Of a DNA stretch of 30,151 bases, positions 30,011-30,151 are shown one piece after another. The position numbers and the translations under genes are program-made. Source of the DNA: a virus; IMG/VR virus record IMGVR_UViG_3300043409_000209, positions 1 through 30,151 of that record. The stretch is one strand, 5' to 3'. Numbering within the stretch: position 1 is the first letter of the stretch; the number at the start of each line of letters is the position of its first letter. Under the pieces are notes generated by a model. That model saw nothing but the letters and a program-made list of their open reading frames with translations, ran no database searches and had not been told where the DNA came from.

Positions 30011-30151
30011 TTGGAAAATACTGAACAGCCAGATCGTCGAGAATTACTGTCACAGCAGTTCGATGAGGTTCAGAATGAAGCACCAGTCGAGGCAGTAAGG
30101 ACGCAGGAACAACCCAATCTTGAGCCACCGGCAGAGCCACCAGTTTGGGAA
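30011..30151 (+). CDS. probable scaffold protein, N-terminal part (runs off the right end)
   Basis: An open frame continues to the last base without a stop. I chose the TTG at 30011 because AAAGGGG (29997-30003) is seven bases upstream; the in-frame ATG at 30005 is too close to that site. The visible protein begins MENTEQPDRRELLSQQFDEV and goes on with acidic, Pro/Gln-rich, disordered sequence, as expected for the start of a scaffold protein in the position after the portal group. The coat gene should follow outside the window. Confidence 0.6.
   Translation, partial: MENTEQPDRRELLSQQFDEVQNEAPVEAVRTQEQPNLEPPAEPPVWE

Noticed and set aside
1-30151. CRISPR arrays, tRNA genes, integrase, DNA polymerase
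   Set aside because: I looked for regularly spaced repeats, cloverleaf-like segments in the non-coding intervals, and recombinase or polymerase motifs in the translations and found none.

Overview
The window is part of a tailed double-stranded DNA phage genome. The virion genes follow the order of P22-like short-tailed phages: small terminase, large terminase, portal and start of a probable scaffold gene at the right end; then, from the left end, the tail of an unidentified gene, a probable neck adaptor, a probable tail-hub/stabiliser, internal virion proteins including one with a lytic domain, and fibre-like proteins. The coat gene and most of the scaffold gene are not visible. They should lie between the right and left ends if the molecule is circular or circularly permuted. 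The host cannot be read from the sequence. A Gram-negative, possibly betaproteobacterial freshwater host is a weak guess based on the type of small phage proteins present.

Layout: (1) 1-11805, + strand, neck, tail, ejected proteins and fibre-like proteins. (2) 11808-13640, + strand, lysis region: two single-pass membrane proteins, a 20-residue amphipathic peptide, a holin with a long helical N-terminus, and a GH108 endolysin. (3) 13609-14800, - strand, five small overlapping genes led by a winged-helix protein. (4) 14801-15767, a control region with almost no coding capacity apart from one small HTH regulator. It holds a G-quadruplex motif, many short inverted repeats, a strong candidate for a structured small RNA, and operator-like palindromes. 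(5) 15768-17690, ERF annealing protein, SSB, a small ORF and a PD-(D/E)XK nuclease, closed by a rho-independent terminator. (6) 17760-22600, many small early genes, a Ref-like HNH nuclease, a RusA resolvase, and an HNH/AP2 homing endonuclease. (7) 22642-30151, ParB-methyltransferase fusion, terminase, a glycosyltransferase and an FkbM methyltransferase, portal, two conserved small proteins and the scaffold start.

The most interesting part is the control region. On the - strand a near-consensus sigma-70 promoter (TTGACA, 17 bp, CATAAT) leads directly into about 110 nt that fold into a small hairpin plus a 23-bp near-perfect stem ending in a T-run, with an 8-nt loop-to-bulge complementarity that could make a pseudoknot. 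Separately, variants of one palindrome (TAGATA-N6-TATCTA) lie at the starts of three early transcripts and at the regulator's own start codon. This suggests that the small HTH protein, or another repressor, controls all of them. No integrase, DNA polymerase, helicase, tRNA or CRISPR array was recognised. Gene calls rest on reading the translations by eye; no database search was run.
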